Assembly: GCF_029784155.1 (NCBI RefSeq)
Contig: NC_073693.1
Coordinates: 238,948,750 to 239,012,749 of the forward strand
Reading direction: 5' to 3'
Length of the DNA stretch: 64,000 nt
Source of the DNA: Uranotaenia lowii
Taxonomy: Eukaryota; Arthropoda; Insecta; Diptera; Culicidae
The position numbers were made by a program, and so were the translations under genes. The notes beneath the pieces were generated by a model, which saw only the letters and a program-made list of their open reading frames with translations, ran no database searches and was not told the origin of the DNA. Below, piece after piece: positions 47,701 to 59,331 of the stretch (position 1 is its first letter; each line of letters starts with the position of its first letter).

Positions 47701-48585
47701 GTATGAGAAATTTTACTGTTCTAAATGTTTTGTAAACATTTCCAGATGTTATTGACAGCTAGCTTATTTGACTGCTGTTAGTTTTAAAATTTTTGTATCT
47801 TTATATTACTATTTTGACTAATTCTTAATTCTGTGACTATCTTTTAAATCCTCACATTTCACCTTGAATTTCAACTTTAGTATTAAGTTTATTATTTACC
47901 CTAACTTTATTACTCTATTACTCTAGATAAGATTTACAGAATCACTTGTGTACTTTTCAAACTAAATTTTCTGTTTGATAAGAAGCCATATGTAATCAAT
48001 ATTTTCACCACATTTAGATAGAATTCAATCTTCGTAAAAAAAAATCAAAAAACGAATGAATTTAGTAATGCACCTCAAAAGCACATTAACAGTATTTATG
48101 CAGACCATTATATAAAATGAAATTTTATACTTGTTCCACAAACTAATGCAGAGTGGAAATATTTAGTCTCACAATCCCAACAAATTTGACGCCACAGTTT
48201 AACGGATATGAAATTCTTCCTTATATGAAATTTTCAGAAGTTCAAATCTTTCGTCTACCTGTCCAAACTTAAGTGAGATACATATGTAGGGAAAAGTTTT
48301 TTTTTAATGATCGAGTAAAACGGACACTGCTTTGAAAAGGTACATTTTGTATGGATTTTTTTTTTGTAAAAGTACATATTTTTGTGAGTTTAATATTTGG
48401 GAACGTTTTTAAACCAAAATGGAACCCACTATAGCGAGTTCTGAACTTTTTTCTGAGTAAATGAAACTACATCATATGGGGGATCCTCAACGTTTTTGTT
48501 TGTTTTGTTTACTATTATGAGACCTTGCTTGGTATAAATAAACAAAGGATCTCAAAAGTGTTGATACACTTAGGCCAACATATTC
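47700..48585. other. unassigned AT-rich DNA
   Basis: No gene or repeat boundary was recognised. Confidence 0.4.
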
Positions 48586-48629
48586 CCATCATTAGATATT
48601 TATTATTTTTATTTTCATAGTATTCCGTC

Positions 48630-49745
48630 TCACGACATAACTTGACGAACATAATTCCTAAAATTCACTCGGTTCATAGCAACCGTTCTCAAATTTCTCG
48701 GGCACCCCACGTTCGCCAGATCACGCTCCACTTGATCTAACCACCTCGCTCGTTGCGCCTCCGCTCGTCTTGTTCCTACCGGATTCGTAGCGAACACCTG
48801 TTTTGCAGGACAGTCGTCCGGCATTCTCGCAACATGTCCCACCCAGCGTATCCGGCCAGCCTTCACCACCTTCTGGATACTGGGTTCGCCGTAGAGTCGC
48901 GCGAGCTCGTGGTTCATCCTTCGCCTCCACACTTCGTCCTCCTGTACGCCGCCAAAGATGGTTCTTAACACCCGTCGCTCGAATACTCCGAGTGTACGCA
49001 GGTCCTCCTCGAGCAATATCCATGTCTCGTGCCCGTAGAGAACAACCAGTCTAATGAGCGTCGTATACAGGTTACACTTCGTGCGAGGGCTAAGTCTTCT
49101 CGACCGCAGTTGTTTGTGGAGTCCATAGTAGGCACGACTTCCGCTGATAATTCGCCTCCGGATCTCACGGCTGGTGTCATTGTCTGCGGTCACCAGTGAG
49201 CCGAGATAGACAAAGTCTTCGACTATCTCCAGCTCGTCGCCGTCGATCGTGACCTTGTTATTACTGGACAAGCGGGTTCGGTCGGTTTCGGATCCGCAGG
49301 CCAGCATGTACTTCGCCTTGGACGTATTAATCATCAACCCAATCCTTCCTGCTTCGCGTTTCAGTTTGCGGTAGATCTCCTCCCCCGCCGCAGATGATCT
49401 GCCTTTTTTGTTTGTTTTGCTAGGATTTTAACACTCTCGTGTTATTCATCCCTTACAGATGATCTGCCGACTATATCAATGTCATCGGCAAAGCAGATAA
49501 GTTGACTGGATCTGTTGAAAATCGTGCCCCGCATTTCGCCCACCGCTCGTCGAATAACACCTTCTAGCGGCACTGTGAACATCATGCAGGATAGACCATC
49601 ACCTTGTCGAAGCCCCCTGCGCGCCCCCTCCCTCGAATGAACTCGACAATTCACCCGAAATCCGCACACAGCACTGCGTTCCATCCATCGTCGCCTTGAT
49701 CAGTCTGATCAGCTTCCCGGAAAAGCCGTTCTCGTCCATGATTTT
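48630..49745 (-). pseudogene. LINE reverse transcriptase, C-terminal part, interrupted
   Basis: Two frames carry it. At 49442-49684 are RRGLRQGDGLSCMMF (RT block with RQGDxLS) and FADDIDIVGR, the catalytic FADD motif. At 48630-49337 is the thumb and C-terminal part: VYLGSLVT, LYGHETW, ERRVLRTIFGG, RMNHELARLYGE and RWVGHVARMPD, which are typical of insect LINE proteins. Without the 52-bp insertion at 49404-49455 (plus its 13-bp duplication) the second and third pieces would be in one frame. A further frame change lies near 49620. The clade is not certain from these motifs alone. It cannot make an active enzyme. Confidence 0.85.
49404..49455 (-). mobile_element. 52-bp retro-insertion within the LINE
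   Basis: CAGATGATCTGCC stands on both sides (49391-49403 and 49456-49468). On the minus strand the insert ends in an A-rich tail (AAAACAAACAAAAAA). That is the form of an extremely short, 5'-truncated retrotransposon copy. The reading frame of the host LINE is continuous across the site when the insert and one duplication are ignored. Confidence 0.75.
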
Positions 49746-49759
49746 CCATCATTAGATTT

Positions 49760-50395
49760 GTGCCAAACATTGTGATTTCCGAAATACCGAAAGTGTTTGT
49801 TTTACCCGCTGTGTCCGTCTTACCATACTTTCCCTATGTGCACTGCAGAAAAAAACATAACAACAATCAGCTATACGTAAACTTCGACGAAGTTAAACTA
49901 AAATTAAATATTTTTCTTACATTAGACCTACTCTGAAATAGACCAATATTTTATGTACTATGGTGTGAAAAGCGATAGTCCAAATATTTTTCATGAAAAC
50001 GGTGCTTAATTTACATGGCTGTTTTCCAGCTGTGTTAGGCCTTACTTCTCTAAAAAGACATACTTCTTTAGAAGGGTGGAAAGGGAAAAAACAAACTTCA
50101 TGAATTCTCTACACCTCTAAATAAAACCTTCGGAATTATTTTTACTTATTTAAAAAAAATCAGTAACTTTCGTTGATTTGCATTGATTTCAACTTTTTTG
50201 ATGATAAATGTTTGAAAAATAAAAACATGTGTATAAACAATCAGTGCTAAACAATAGTCCACATAATCAGCTCCGGTCAAAACTGACGGCACATTCAAAT
50301 TGCTGAAAAAATTTCATCTAATAATTTTATTTTTAAAATCGCTTTTGACAATTTTTGAGGATTTTTTTTTGCTCTAACCTTTATCTATCTATTGT
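49760..50395. other. unassigned AT-rich DNA
   Basis: No gene or repeat boundary was recognised. Confidence 0.4.
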
Positions 50396-50398
50396 CGT

Positions 50399-51350
50399 TA
50401 ACTTGATTTGACGAACAAATGACAAAAATCTGAAAGAACTATGGGAAAAATACAAAAAAGAAAAATATGACAAATGACAGTACTTAAAAAAAAAAATAGG
50501 AGTAACGTAACGAAAAAATGTGTAAAATTATGCCAAAAAAATGACAAATATTAGAAAATTAGACAATAATATGAAAAAGATTTGAAAAAATCTAATATAT
50601 CACAAAACTATGACAAATGTAATAAATATATGACAAAATTTTGACAAATATGATGAAATTATGACCAAAATTTGACATTAAAAGATAGAAATCTGACAAA
50701 GCCATAAAAAAAATCAAATATGACATAATTATAACCAACATTTTTCAATAAAATGACAAAAATATGACAAAACTGTAAAAAAAAATTGACAATTGTTTTT
50801 AAAATGTGGTAAAAATGTGACAAAATTTTTGCATTAAACTGACGAAATTATGACACATCGGTAGTGAATTTTGAAAAGGGCGAAACGTAAACAAATGGAT
50901 TTATCGTCGAAGTCAAAAGTACGTTTGGAGATTCTCATTTTGATCGTACAAAATCACCTGAAAAATATTTGGTTTTCGAGAAAATAGGAAAATAAAATAA
51001 TAATATTTTGCTGGGAGCTTACGGAGCTGTCAAACTTTGAACTTTTTCAAGTTTGACAGCTCCGTAAATATTATGGTAAAACTATAAAAATGGGATACAA
51101 ATATGACAAAATGCTGATCTCAAAATCATGACCAATATGAAAGTAAAATGACAAAAATATAACGAAATATATAACAAAATTAAAAAAGAAAAATAATTAA
51201 TAATATGACAAAAGTGAAAAAAATATGATCAAATAATAATAAAAATATGACAAAATTATGAAAAAACTATGACAAAAATTTGGAAATGACATGACAAAAA
51301 TCTTTCTAAACTTTGCCAAAAATATGTCATATTGTCATATGTCATATTTT
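50399..51350. repeat. degenerate ATGACAAAA array
   Basis: ATGACAAAA and ATATGACAAA words recur at irregular spacing of about 9-25 bp throughout, apart from an interruption at about 50868-51070. The core GACAAA is shared with the 9-bp array at 44.8 kb, but the spacing here is looser. Confidence 0.65.
51019..51067. other. 19-bp perfect inverted repeat with 11-nt loop
   Basis: TTACGGAGCTGTCAAACTT (51019-51037) is followed after 11 nt by its exact complement (51049-51067). Allowing one bulge the stem continues into the loop. It sits in the non-repetitive interruption of the ATGACAAAA array. It could be a small MITE or a hairpin RNA source. Confidence 0.6.
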
Positions 51351-51432
51351 GTAGGAGTTAGGATTTAGAGCATAAATAAACCAGTAGGACACCAAATATC
51401 AGGTATAATGTTAACAGTACTTCTTGAAACAC

Positions 51433-51510
51433 AGGCCGTGCGAAGGACTCGTCCATAAGGGGGGAGGAGGGTGGGGGGGGGGGGGGTTCGAAAGTCAAAT
51501 TCAGCTGGAA
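51433..51510 (+). repeat. G-run module, copy A
   Basis: GGCCGTGCGA is followed by G-rich blocks (51458-51486) and then AGTCAAATTCAGCTGGAA. The same order occurs inverted at 53587-53660. Confidence 0.5.
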
Positions 51511-51519
51511 ATAATTGCA

Positions 51520-53580
51520 CTACCAAAAATACACAATACACACACGTTTTCTTAGTTATGACCATCACACAATCTCCAAAAAAAAACTTTACTGTTACGA
51601 TTCAAAATAAATCAGAATCAATGTTATTTCCTCTACGTTATCAAGGAATAATTCGAAATGAAATGGAACAAACAAATTTCGAATAAATCTGGAATTTAAA
51701 TTTTTGGACATAAGAATCAGTGCAAATAAATAGAATACATAAAATATGTCACCAGATTTAAAAAGAAATTAAATCCGAATCCTAAAATAAATTTCGGATC
51801 ATGTCAGAAATCAACCAAGATTTGCAAAATTTGCTAAGCAAAATAATCATGTTAATTTACATTTCTATTCTCCATTTTCAATTGAAGGGTTGATCGGAAA
51901 ATTCCTTTATTTTATCTTAAATTTGAAATAACGTTGAATAACGATTTCAAATATGAATTTTTCTATAAGGAAAAAAACCCATTTTGAACTTAAGTGATTT
52001 TTTAAAAACATATGCATAGAAGATGATTGAGTTAAATTTGATTAAAAAAAATCAATTTTATTCCAAGAGTGCCAGTTATCAGAAAGAAAGGCTATTAAAA
52101 GTAGATTTTTTATAAAGTCATAATAGATTCCAAAACTATAAAACGATTATAAATTTTCAAGCGCGGTTAAAGTTTAAAATTTCAAGCTCTGAATATTTTG
52201 TTGCCGTCAATTAAAATATTTGGGTAAGGTAAACCAAATTTATCATGTTAAAAATCTAGATTTATTGGCTTCCAAGAAGATTATGTTTGCAAAACACGAA
52301 AATTCAGAGTCGAAAAACCAAGGCAAACTTGTTGAAAATATCTATTTCATCTCATTTTTTTTACTTCAAAATTCCGTAAATTTATTTAAAAAGTAAAAAA
52401 ATGTAAATTCAATTTGTTGATCTTATCGGTAAAAATTATGTTGTTTTAGATAGAACATTTCAAAATTATGAAAATGAAAATTCGTTTCATGAGGAACTAA
52501 TTGATGACATGTGATGGAAATGCTTCTAATGAAATTCTACTCGTTCATTTTCATTGTCATAGTCATAACCTAGAAGTGTTCTTTCAAAAGAATATAACTT
52601 TCGACGATAACGTCGCTAAATTAAATTGACAAACATAACGAGATTAAACTCAAACAAAAAATTAAAATATGTATACAAATGTACTTGAAAAAAAAATGAT
52701 TATAAAATTGTATATTATTAGTTATTCAATTTAAGAATAATATTTTAATGATGATGCTGCATGATCTGAAAAGGTTAAATTCCACAGTTTTCCAAAACTT
52801 AGAAAAAAATTGTAATTTGAAAAAGATTTTATTTCATATAACAAATTTGTTGAAGTCAGCAAGACGATTTGATTTTTGCAGTTTAATATATCTTATTTTC
52901 AATTCAGTTAATACTTTAAAAACAAATCGTTTAAAATCAATTGTTTTGCAAATTAAGAAAAGTAAACAAATAGAAAAAATTTATAAATTTTTACATAGAT
53001 TCCAAAATTACTAGGGGTCTTGCAGTAATATTTTTAAGTTTTGTCAGAAAATTGAAAACTTTTTTTTAAATAACTTTTGAATATAATCAGAACTTTCAGG
53101 GCACCAAAATCATCAAAATTAGCTCTTAAATCTTTGCACCTCAGGCCAATTTTGAGGCCTTATGTAATTTATTAAAACCCTTTTGAATGTGGAGTTCAAG
53201 AACAAGAAAGACAAAATGAGGTTAAAATTGGTTTCTTAAAGAATATTTCTGATCTGCATAAAATTTGTAATGATATAAACAACTTTTTATTATCATAAAA
53301 GTCGTTAGTAATTAAAACATTTTTAAAGACGAGATACATTTTGTGTGTCGAGATTTTAGTTTCAATACAAGAGTTTTTTTAATTTGCAAATCGAAATTGA
53401 CAATTTAAAATAAGTTTCAATTCGTGAACGTCATATGGTGTCGTAGAATGAAATGATTTAGGACTAGAGTGATTTGGGACTGAATACCGCCAGAGACGAG
53501 CCAATTTTCTGACAAGTTTGTTAACACTTATTCTCAAACACCTTTTGGCATCACGTAATTTTACGTTACTACGGTAAATT
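51520..53580. other. unassigned AT-rich DNA
   Basis: No gene is supported. The 88-residue frame at 52748-53014 has the Lys/Asn/Leu/Phe bias expected by chance in such DNA. Confidence 0.4.
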
Positions 53581-53586
53581 CATTTC

Positions 53587-53660
53587 TTGAACTGAAAATT
53601 TGACTGGAAAATTAACCCCCCCCCCCCCCCACCCCCCCCCCCTCGGTCGCACGGCCTTGT
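53587..53660 (-). repeat. C-run module, inverted copy B
   Basis: Read on the minus strand: GGCCGTGCGACCGAGG, two long G-runs (53616-53642), then CCAGTCAAATTTTCAG. This mirrors copy A at 51433-51510. Confidence 0.5.
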
Positions 53661-53783
53661 TTAACATGATCAAATAAAGTAATAAAGTCGTGAAACGGAA
53701 ACGAACCTCAGTCTTCCCATTGATCGGATTCCTGCAGATTTCAAATTGGAATAAATAAGACCAAGAGGACGCCCTGGGAAACC

Positions 53784-54032
53784 CGCAACATAGAGGATTT
53801 TTTTTCCGAAGATGATAATTCTAGCCAAGGCCTCAGAGGGTATGAGGATATGAAGACTGAAACTAAACTGACTGAGACTGAGACTAAACTGAGTACTTTT
53901 CGTTTTTTGATAAACGAAAAATGTAAATTACTTTTTTAGAAATTTAGAAATTTAAGTAAATTTATAAAATTCGCAACATAGAGGTTTTTTGCCGAGAATG
54001 ATAGTTCTAGCCGAGGCCTTAGAGAGTGTGCA
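53784..54032. repeat. direct duplication of a ~60 bp unit, 188 bp apart
   Basis: CGCAACATAGAGG followed by a T-run, CCGA, ATGATA, TTCTAGCC and AGGCCT occurs at 53784-53845 and 53972-54032. Between the copies is a small tandem of GACTGAGACTAAACT-type words (53857-53894). Confidence 0.65.
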
Positions 54033-54039
54033 AAACGTT

Positions 54040-55300
54040 CCGGGTGCGACGCTAATAACTGATGAGCATTTTTTAAGTTATTTTTTACAAACATGGAGAT
54101 GCTTGAGAATAAGGGGAAAGAAAGGGAAATAATTTCAGTTGTGTCCTCCAAATCTCAGGAGGAAATCGCCTCGAGCTCACAGGCGCCATTCAAAATTCCC
54201 TTCAAGCCACAAAAGAAAAACGTTGCGAACGTGTTTTCCTGAGTTGTTTTGCTGTCCTGAAAACGTTCCGGGATTTTCAGCTGTTCAAAATACAGGACGA
54301 AATCGAAGGTTTGCTTCCAATTTAGATCTCGTCTAAAGAGAGTGAGAAAGAACTAGGATGAACACATCAAGTGATTGCCAGGCTTTAAGGTTTTCAGATC
54401 ATGTAAAAAGTCAGGAAAAATATTTTTGAAACTTGATAACATATTTTTGCTTGTTTGTTTGTAAACTCAATCTTCTTTTTAATTCGTTGCGGGAGATCAT
54501 ATACGTATCTAAATGTATTGAAACGCTCGGAAATAACCCGATGGTAAAATACATTCCTCTAAATCCTACACTAGCTTGAAAACAGAATTGCTCATCTTCC
54601 AAAATCACTGAAATCGATAAAGCACGTTGAAATCGTGGTGGTTTGTTTTGTACACATACATATAAGCGCCTTTTACCTCATAGGGATCAAAAATTAAATT
54701 TTCGAAAGCTTTTATGTTATTAAAAATAGTAATCTTTAGTCTTTTGTACTCCTTGTAGGTTTTATAATGGTGCCCATAATGCCCCAAGAAGAGTTTGCAC
54801 AATAAATTGCCTAATTTTAGGATTTTGAGAAACGAAATTTCAACTGCTTTTTTAGGAAATTTACTTTTCGCACTAATGAATCTCACGTTAGTAGGCGAAG
54901 AAAAATTCTCCACGAATGATGCTTGAAAATATATTGGAGCTATAATTTCAGGATGATTATTAATCTCATAAGAATAAACTCATAAACAGGTAATCCAAAG
55001 ATTTCTTTTTTATATAAAATAAACTTTTAATTTATTTGAATTTAATTCTTCTAATACTAGTATAAAAGAGCACATAGCATCAGGTTACTGTTGTTCAGTT
55101 TTTCGATTACATACTTTAATAAGTGTTGTATGTCATTGCCCTGGAAGTGAAATTGTTCGCAATACCGGATACAACGATAAATAATTAGCCCTGACAGCTC
55201 GCAGAATGTACCGGAACAGCTCGAAATAACTAATCGTTGTGATGCGTGTTGATCCAGAAAAAAATCGCTGATATACACCCCTCAACGATTGCCAAATTAC
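54040..55300. other. unassigned DNA
   Basis: The stretch at 54130-54330 is less AT-rich and might be a decayed coding piece, but no motif is recognisable. The remainder is AT-rich. Confidence 0.35.
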
Positions 55301-56100
55301 AGTTGGGCACAATTAGTGCCTACCGAATGCCACGTTGCGAAAAAAAAAGCTCAAAGCACCTTCCACTACTTTTTGCTCTTTCACCGTCATGGCCGCCAAG
55401 GTCATGAAATTTCCACCAGCGCAAATGAATCGTCGACACATTCGTAGGTTTATATTGTAGTTTTTCTGATAAGTTTTTTTTCTGTCGTTGTTGGTATTGT
55501 TGTTGCGCTAACTGAGCCGCGTGAGCTGGAAATCATAGAGGCACATCATTCAAATCTGATCTGGCTTTGTGATGAGAGGAGAGCCTCGAGTCGACCAGCA
55601 GCCTCAGCAAAAGCAGTTAAGTATACTGTGGAATTTGTAAAGCCCAGTTCTAGCCATTAGGAGGGGTAGTAGATCCGTAAATCTAGAGATGTATGTATAT
55701 GAGGAGAGCTCACGATTCTAGCTCAGGTGCAGACAGAAACTAGTAATTATCCCTGACATTGAGCCTCGGACCGTTTGCTGGTTACCCACAGCTTAGGCAC
55801 GGATTGAGATGTTTGGGGAAAATGTTGAAAAAAGGCACTGCTTTGGGAGGTGTTAAAATCGGTAGTAGGAAGTCTTATAGCCTAAGAGAACGATTACTCC
55901 ATGCTAAATTTTCTGCTTTTAATATACTTCTACTTAATTATACTACTAACTTAACTATGTGTGCTTCACAGATATTACAGTCAACTCTTAGGAATTCTTT
56001 AGTTTCCAAATAAAACAATGGTCATCTATGAATCTTAACAGGGTGACAATCAAGTTCTCGTACTTTTGAAAATACTCCAAACTTTCTTATATAGTATCAA
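55300..56100. other. unique, less AT-rich stretch
   Basis: Balanced composition and no repeats shared with the rest of the window. An 84-residue plus-strand frame at 55759-56013 (GLRCLGKMLKKGTALGG within it) has no family I recognise. It could include host exon or regulatory sequence. Confidence 0.3.
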
Positions 56101-56109
56101 ATATGAATG

Positions 56110-56640
56110 ATATGAAGATATATACTGCCTCAAAGCGATTTTCTGTGCCTTGGTTCGTAGTGTATTGGAATATACCGTGATAGTCTGGACACCTTATCAG
56201 GAAGTACAAATCTAAGATTGAAGAAGTTCTTAAGATATGCACTCCAACGACTGCCATGGAATTATGCCGTTAGACTTCCACCGTACGGAGAACGATGCAC
56301 TTTATTATCCCTCGAAACCCTTCATTGCAGACGGACATACATTCAAAAAATGTTTGTCTTTAACCTGTTAATGAATAACATAGACTGCCCACAACTGGTA
56401 CAAAACATCAAATTCACACACCAACGAGACGACTTCGACAACAGATTTTTTTGTGGATACCACTTAGCCGCACCGTTTTTGCACAAAACCATCCTTTGTA
56501 TAATTGTTGTCATGTTTTAACGAAGTGTCAAACGTTTTTAATTTGAATCAGCCCAAAGATGTATTTAAAAATATTATTCGTAGTCTTAGAACATAAGTTG
56601 TGTTTAGTTTAAGATATGTCTGTAAGGACATTAACATAAA
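56110..56640 (+). pseudogene. jockey-type LINE, C-terminal end of ORF2
   Basis: From about 56129 a frame reads LKAIFCALVRSVLEYTVIVW; after a frame change at about 56215 a second frame continues FLRYALQRLPWN, LPPYGERCTLLSLETLHCRR and FVFNLLMNNIDCPQL. The order (LVRSxLEY, then RRLPW, then LPPYxxRCxLLxLExLxxRR) is that of the C-terminal region of jockey-type reverse transcriptases in Diptera. A further stretch near 56521-56590 (VFNLNQPKDVFKN) fits the last residues and stop of such proteins. At least two frame changes are present. The 5' 80-90% is missing. Confidence 0.75.
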
Positions 56641-56679
56641 TAAATTAATATTCTATTGAGGTCGTGGGAGGCAAGTTCG

Positions 56680-57425
56680 AGCCAAGCTTGTAACGTGACT
56701 GTAATATGATTCTCAGAAATAATTCAGCTACAATAATTTATTTAAAAGTCAAAGATTTTTTTTAGCTTGCTTTAGGAAAAAGGCTGTAAATCACTTACTT
56801 AGTGCCTGAGAAAGCTGATGTTAGAAGTTATATGTTGCACATTTAGAAATTTATTTTTTTTATTTCTAGAGATCATCTTAAGACAAAAAATTTTAACGAA
56901 TCAACTGCCAAAGCTGTTCCAGTCACAGTAGAAAATTTTGAATTGAAAAGTAGACGTAATTTGTGACGTTTTGGCATCTTTAGATTTATAAAACACGATG
57001 TACAGATTTTTTGACGACTATTCAAAGGCGATCTGTATTTTTGCGGCTATTCGTCATTGCGCTGGATTTTGAGTATGTTAACGCAAGATTTAGGCAATAA
57101 AACTGTATGCACAAGAAAGGCCATTTCATACCGGTTCTGGTGATTTAATTACATCTAGTGATGTATTACATTACATTCACAATTCTGTGTTTCGTGTTTT
57201 GTTAATCTAAAGGCGCAAAATGTCACAAATTACGTCAACTTTCCAATTCACTTTTCAAAAATTTCTACTGTAACTGGAATTACTTTGCCATTTGAATCAT
57301 GTCTGAGAATCATATTTGAGTCACGTTACAAGCTTTCTTAAAACTATGAATTATGTGAAAATCGGTTTAGAAATAAGAGAGTTTTCACGGAAAAGTGTTA
57401 GGGGTCATTTGACCCCCAGCGGTAT
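56680..57425. mobile_element. second copy of the TTAA fold-back family, truncated
   Basis: The left part (CTTGTAACGTGAC, ATGATTCTCAGA, AATTCAGCTAC, then TTAGTGCCTGAGAAAGCTGA) matches the arms of the element at 1632-7840. The right part (57180-57425) matches inverted, starting ATTCTGTGTTTCGTG. The arms are unequal: the right one lacks about 200 bp, and the left lacks the outer end. The centre is short, so this copy shows the element without the large nested insertions. Confidence 0.6.
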
Positions 57426-57610
57426 AAATAGATATACCACATACGTTTTTCGAAATCTACAAACTTTGAGAAAGTTATTATAATGGAAAAATACGAGCAT
57501 TTTGAAAATAAAAATAGTTATGTAGAAAAAAATTGCGAAAAAACAATTATAATTGGAGTTATAGCCATTAGTAGTTTTAAAAAAATGTCATTTGACCCTT
57601 TATTGACCTA

Positions 57611-59292
57611 CAGTCAATCGCAAAATTGATCGTGTCGTACACCCGTTAGAAAGTTTTGAGTTTTTCAGGGTTAAACAGTAAATAAGTAAAAACTACTTTA
57701 ATCCAATAAAAAATACCTCCTTTTTAAAAATACAAATTGTTTACATTTTCACTTCATAGTTAAAAAAAAAAACAACAAAAAATCACCATTTCCGACGTGG
57801 CAAAATTGATCGTACAGTACTACTTTTTCTCAAAATTCCAATATAAATCAATTCATAGAAAGTAACAAAGATAAAAAAAAAACAACAAAATTTGGTATGA
57901 CCGCCTTTGGCATCTAGCACTACTTGTAAGCGTCGTGGCATCGAATCAACGAGGTTTTTGGTCGCACTAGAAGGAATGTTCTCCCAGATCTCCTTAATCG
58001 CCGTTCTGAGTTCTGCCTTGTTCCTAGGATTTTTATTTTTCAGGCGATTCTTGACCTCTCAGCATAGGTGTTCTATCGAGTTCAGATCGGGAGACTGCGG
58101 AGGCGTTTTGAGTTGTTTATGGGTATTATACAGCAACCACTCCCGTACGACAATAGCGTAATATTTGGGGTCGTTATCTTGTTGGAAGTAGTAATCACGA
58201 GGTAGACCCAATTTATCCACGGAAAACTGCAGGTTACGCTTGAGGATGTTCAAATAACCCATCTAGTCCATTGTTAGTCAATGAATTCCATGGTTCCAGG
58301 TCCAGAGGCCGACATTGAACCCCACAACATTTGGTTGCCGCCAACGTGTTCTACAGTTTGAACCAACAAATTCTTGGGCTGGAGCTCCGTTCCAGGATTT
58401 CTCCACACCATTTGCCGTCCATTCGTTCCGAAAAGGTTTATTTTTGTTTCGTCGGTAAAAATAACTTTGTTCCAGAACTCTTCAGGCTTATTAATTTAAG
58501 CCTTAGCAAACTCCAGTCGTTTTTTCATATTTACCTTTAAGATAAAGGGCTTCTTGCGGGCTACACGACCTCTCAAACCGCTCTTGTGCGCTGACCTCCG
58601 GACAGTATCTGCGCTGACAGGTCTTTCGATGGTCCCAGCGACTTCAGTGGCTAAATTCGGAATACTTGTTTTAGGTTTCCTTTTCAAAGTTTGCACAAAT
58701 ACCCGTTCATCTGTAGGAGTTAAGATGCGTTTTCGTCCTCTTCCAGCGATATTTTTCACGGTTCCTTCGTATTTCTACTATTTGTTGATGTAGGTACTGC
58801 ACTGGAGAGTGGGTTCTCCCGTCAGCTTCTGCTATTTCCCGCAATGATTTTCCTCGACAACACATACTTACTATCAACGATCGCGTCGCAATATCCGTTT
58901 TCTGCGCTTGTTTGCCATTTTGATCACAACTCTTCGTTATTCAGCAAATAAACAAAAACAAACACTGCCCAAGTAGTTGCTAGGTTTTGAAATGACTAAC
59001 TGACAAAAAAAATCGCTTATCCAAATTGGTCTTGTTTACACATCAAACATTTCAGGTGTAATAAAAGGTTTACGATCAATTTTGCATCATGCATCATTTG
59101 GGATTTTTATCAACTTCTTGAATTATGAAATAAGCAAAACATTTTTTTTTAAATCGTCGCGATCAGATCAATAGCCAAAACTTTAAACAATTAATGTACA
59201 TCAAAATAATAAATGTTGAACCATTTTTCCACACCAAATAAATGAAAAGAGTTGGTAAACCATGTGTGTACGATCAATGTTGCGATTGACTG
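57611..59292 (-). mobile_element. Tc1-like element (DD34E type), degenerate
   Basis: The ends CAGTCAATCGCAAAATTGATC and, inverted, CAGTCAATCGCAACATTGATC differ at one position in the first 21. TA flanks the element at 57609-57610 and 59293-59294. The length, 1682 bp, is normal for Tc1 elements. A transposase relic lies on the minus strand. Confidence 0.88.
58059..58921 (-). pseudogene. Tc1-like transposase, several frame disruptions
   Basis: Reading 5' to 3' on the minus strand: a helix-turn-helix part near 58830-58900 (GKSLREIAEADGRTH), a GRGRKR hook (58735-58755) then KRKPKTSIPNLATEVAG, the first catalytic Asp in KVIFTDETKINLFG (about 58440-58475), the second in YYFQQDNDPKY and the Glu in PPQSPDLNSIEHL (58062-58200). 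This is the usual Tc1 order. The start codon region and at least two other places have frame changes, so the gene is dead. Full-length Tc1 transposases have about 340 residues, and most of that length can be traced. Confidence 0.85.
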
Positions 59293-59331
59293 TATATGAC
59301 CGACTTTATTGTTACCTATATATAAAAAGCA

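Larger units (their letters stand above)
48598..49745 (-). mobile_element. 5'-truncated non-LTR retrotransposon (LINE)
   Basis: CCATCATTAGAT is found at 48586-48597 and again at 49746-49757, a 12-bp target duplication. On the minus strand the element begins inside the reverse transcriptase, carries the end of the protein, and ends in an A-rich 3' tail (AAAATAAAAATAATAAAT). Truncation at the 5' end is usual for LINEs. It also carries a later 52-bp insertion. Confidence 0.85.

Noticed and set aside
57907..58161. 84-residue plus-strand open frame
   Set aside because: It is the reverse-strand shadow of the Tc1-like transposase relic.
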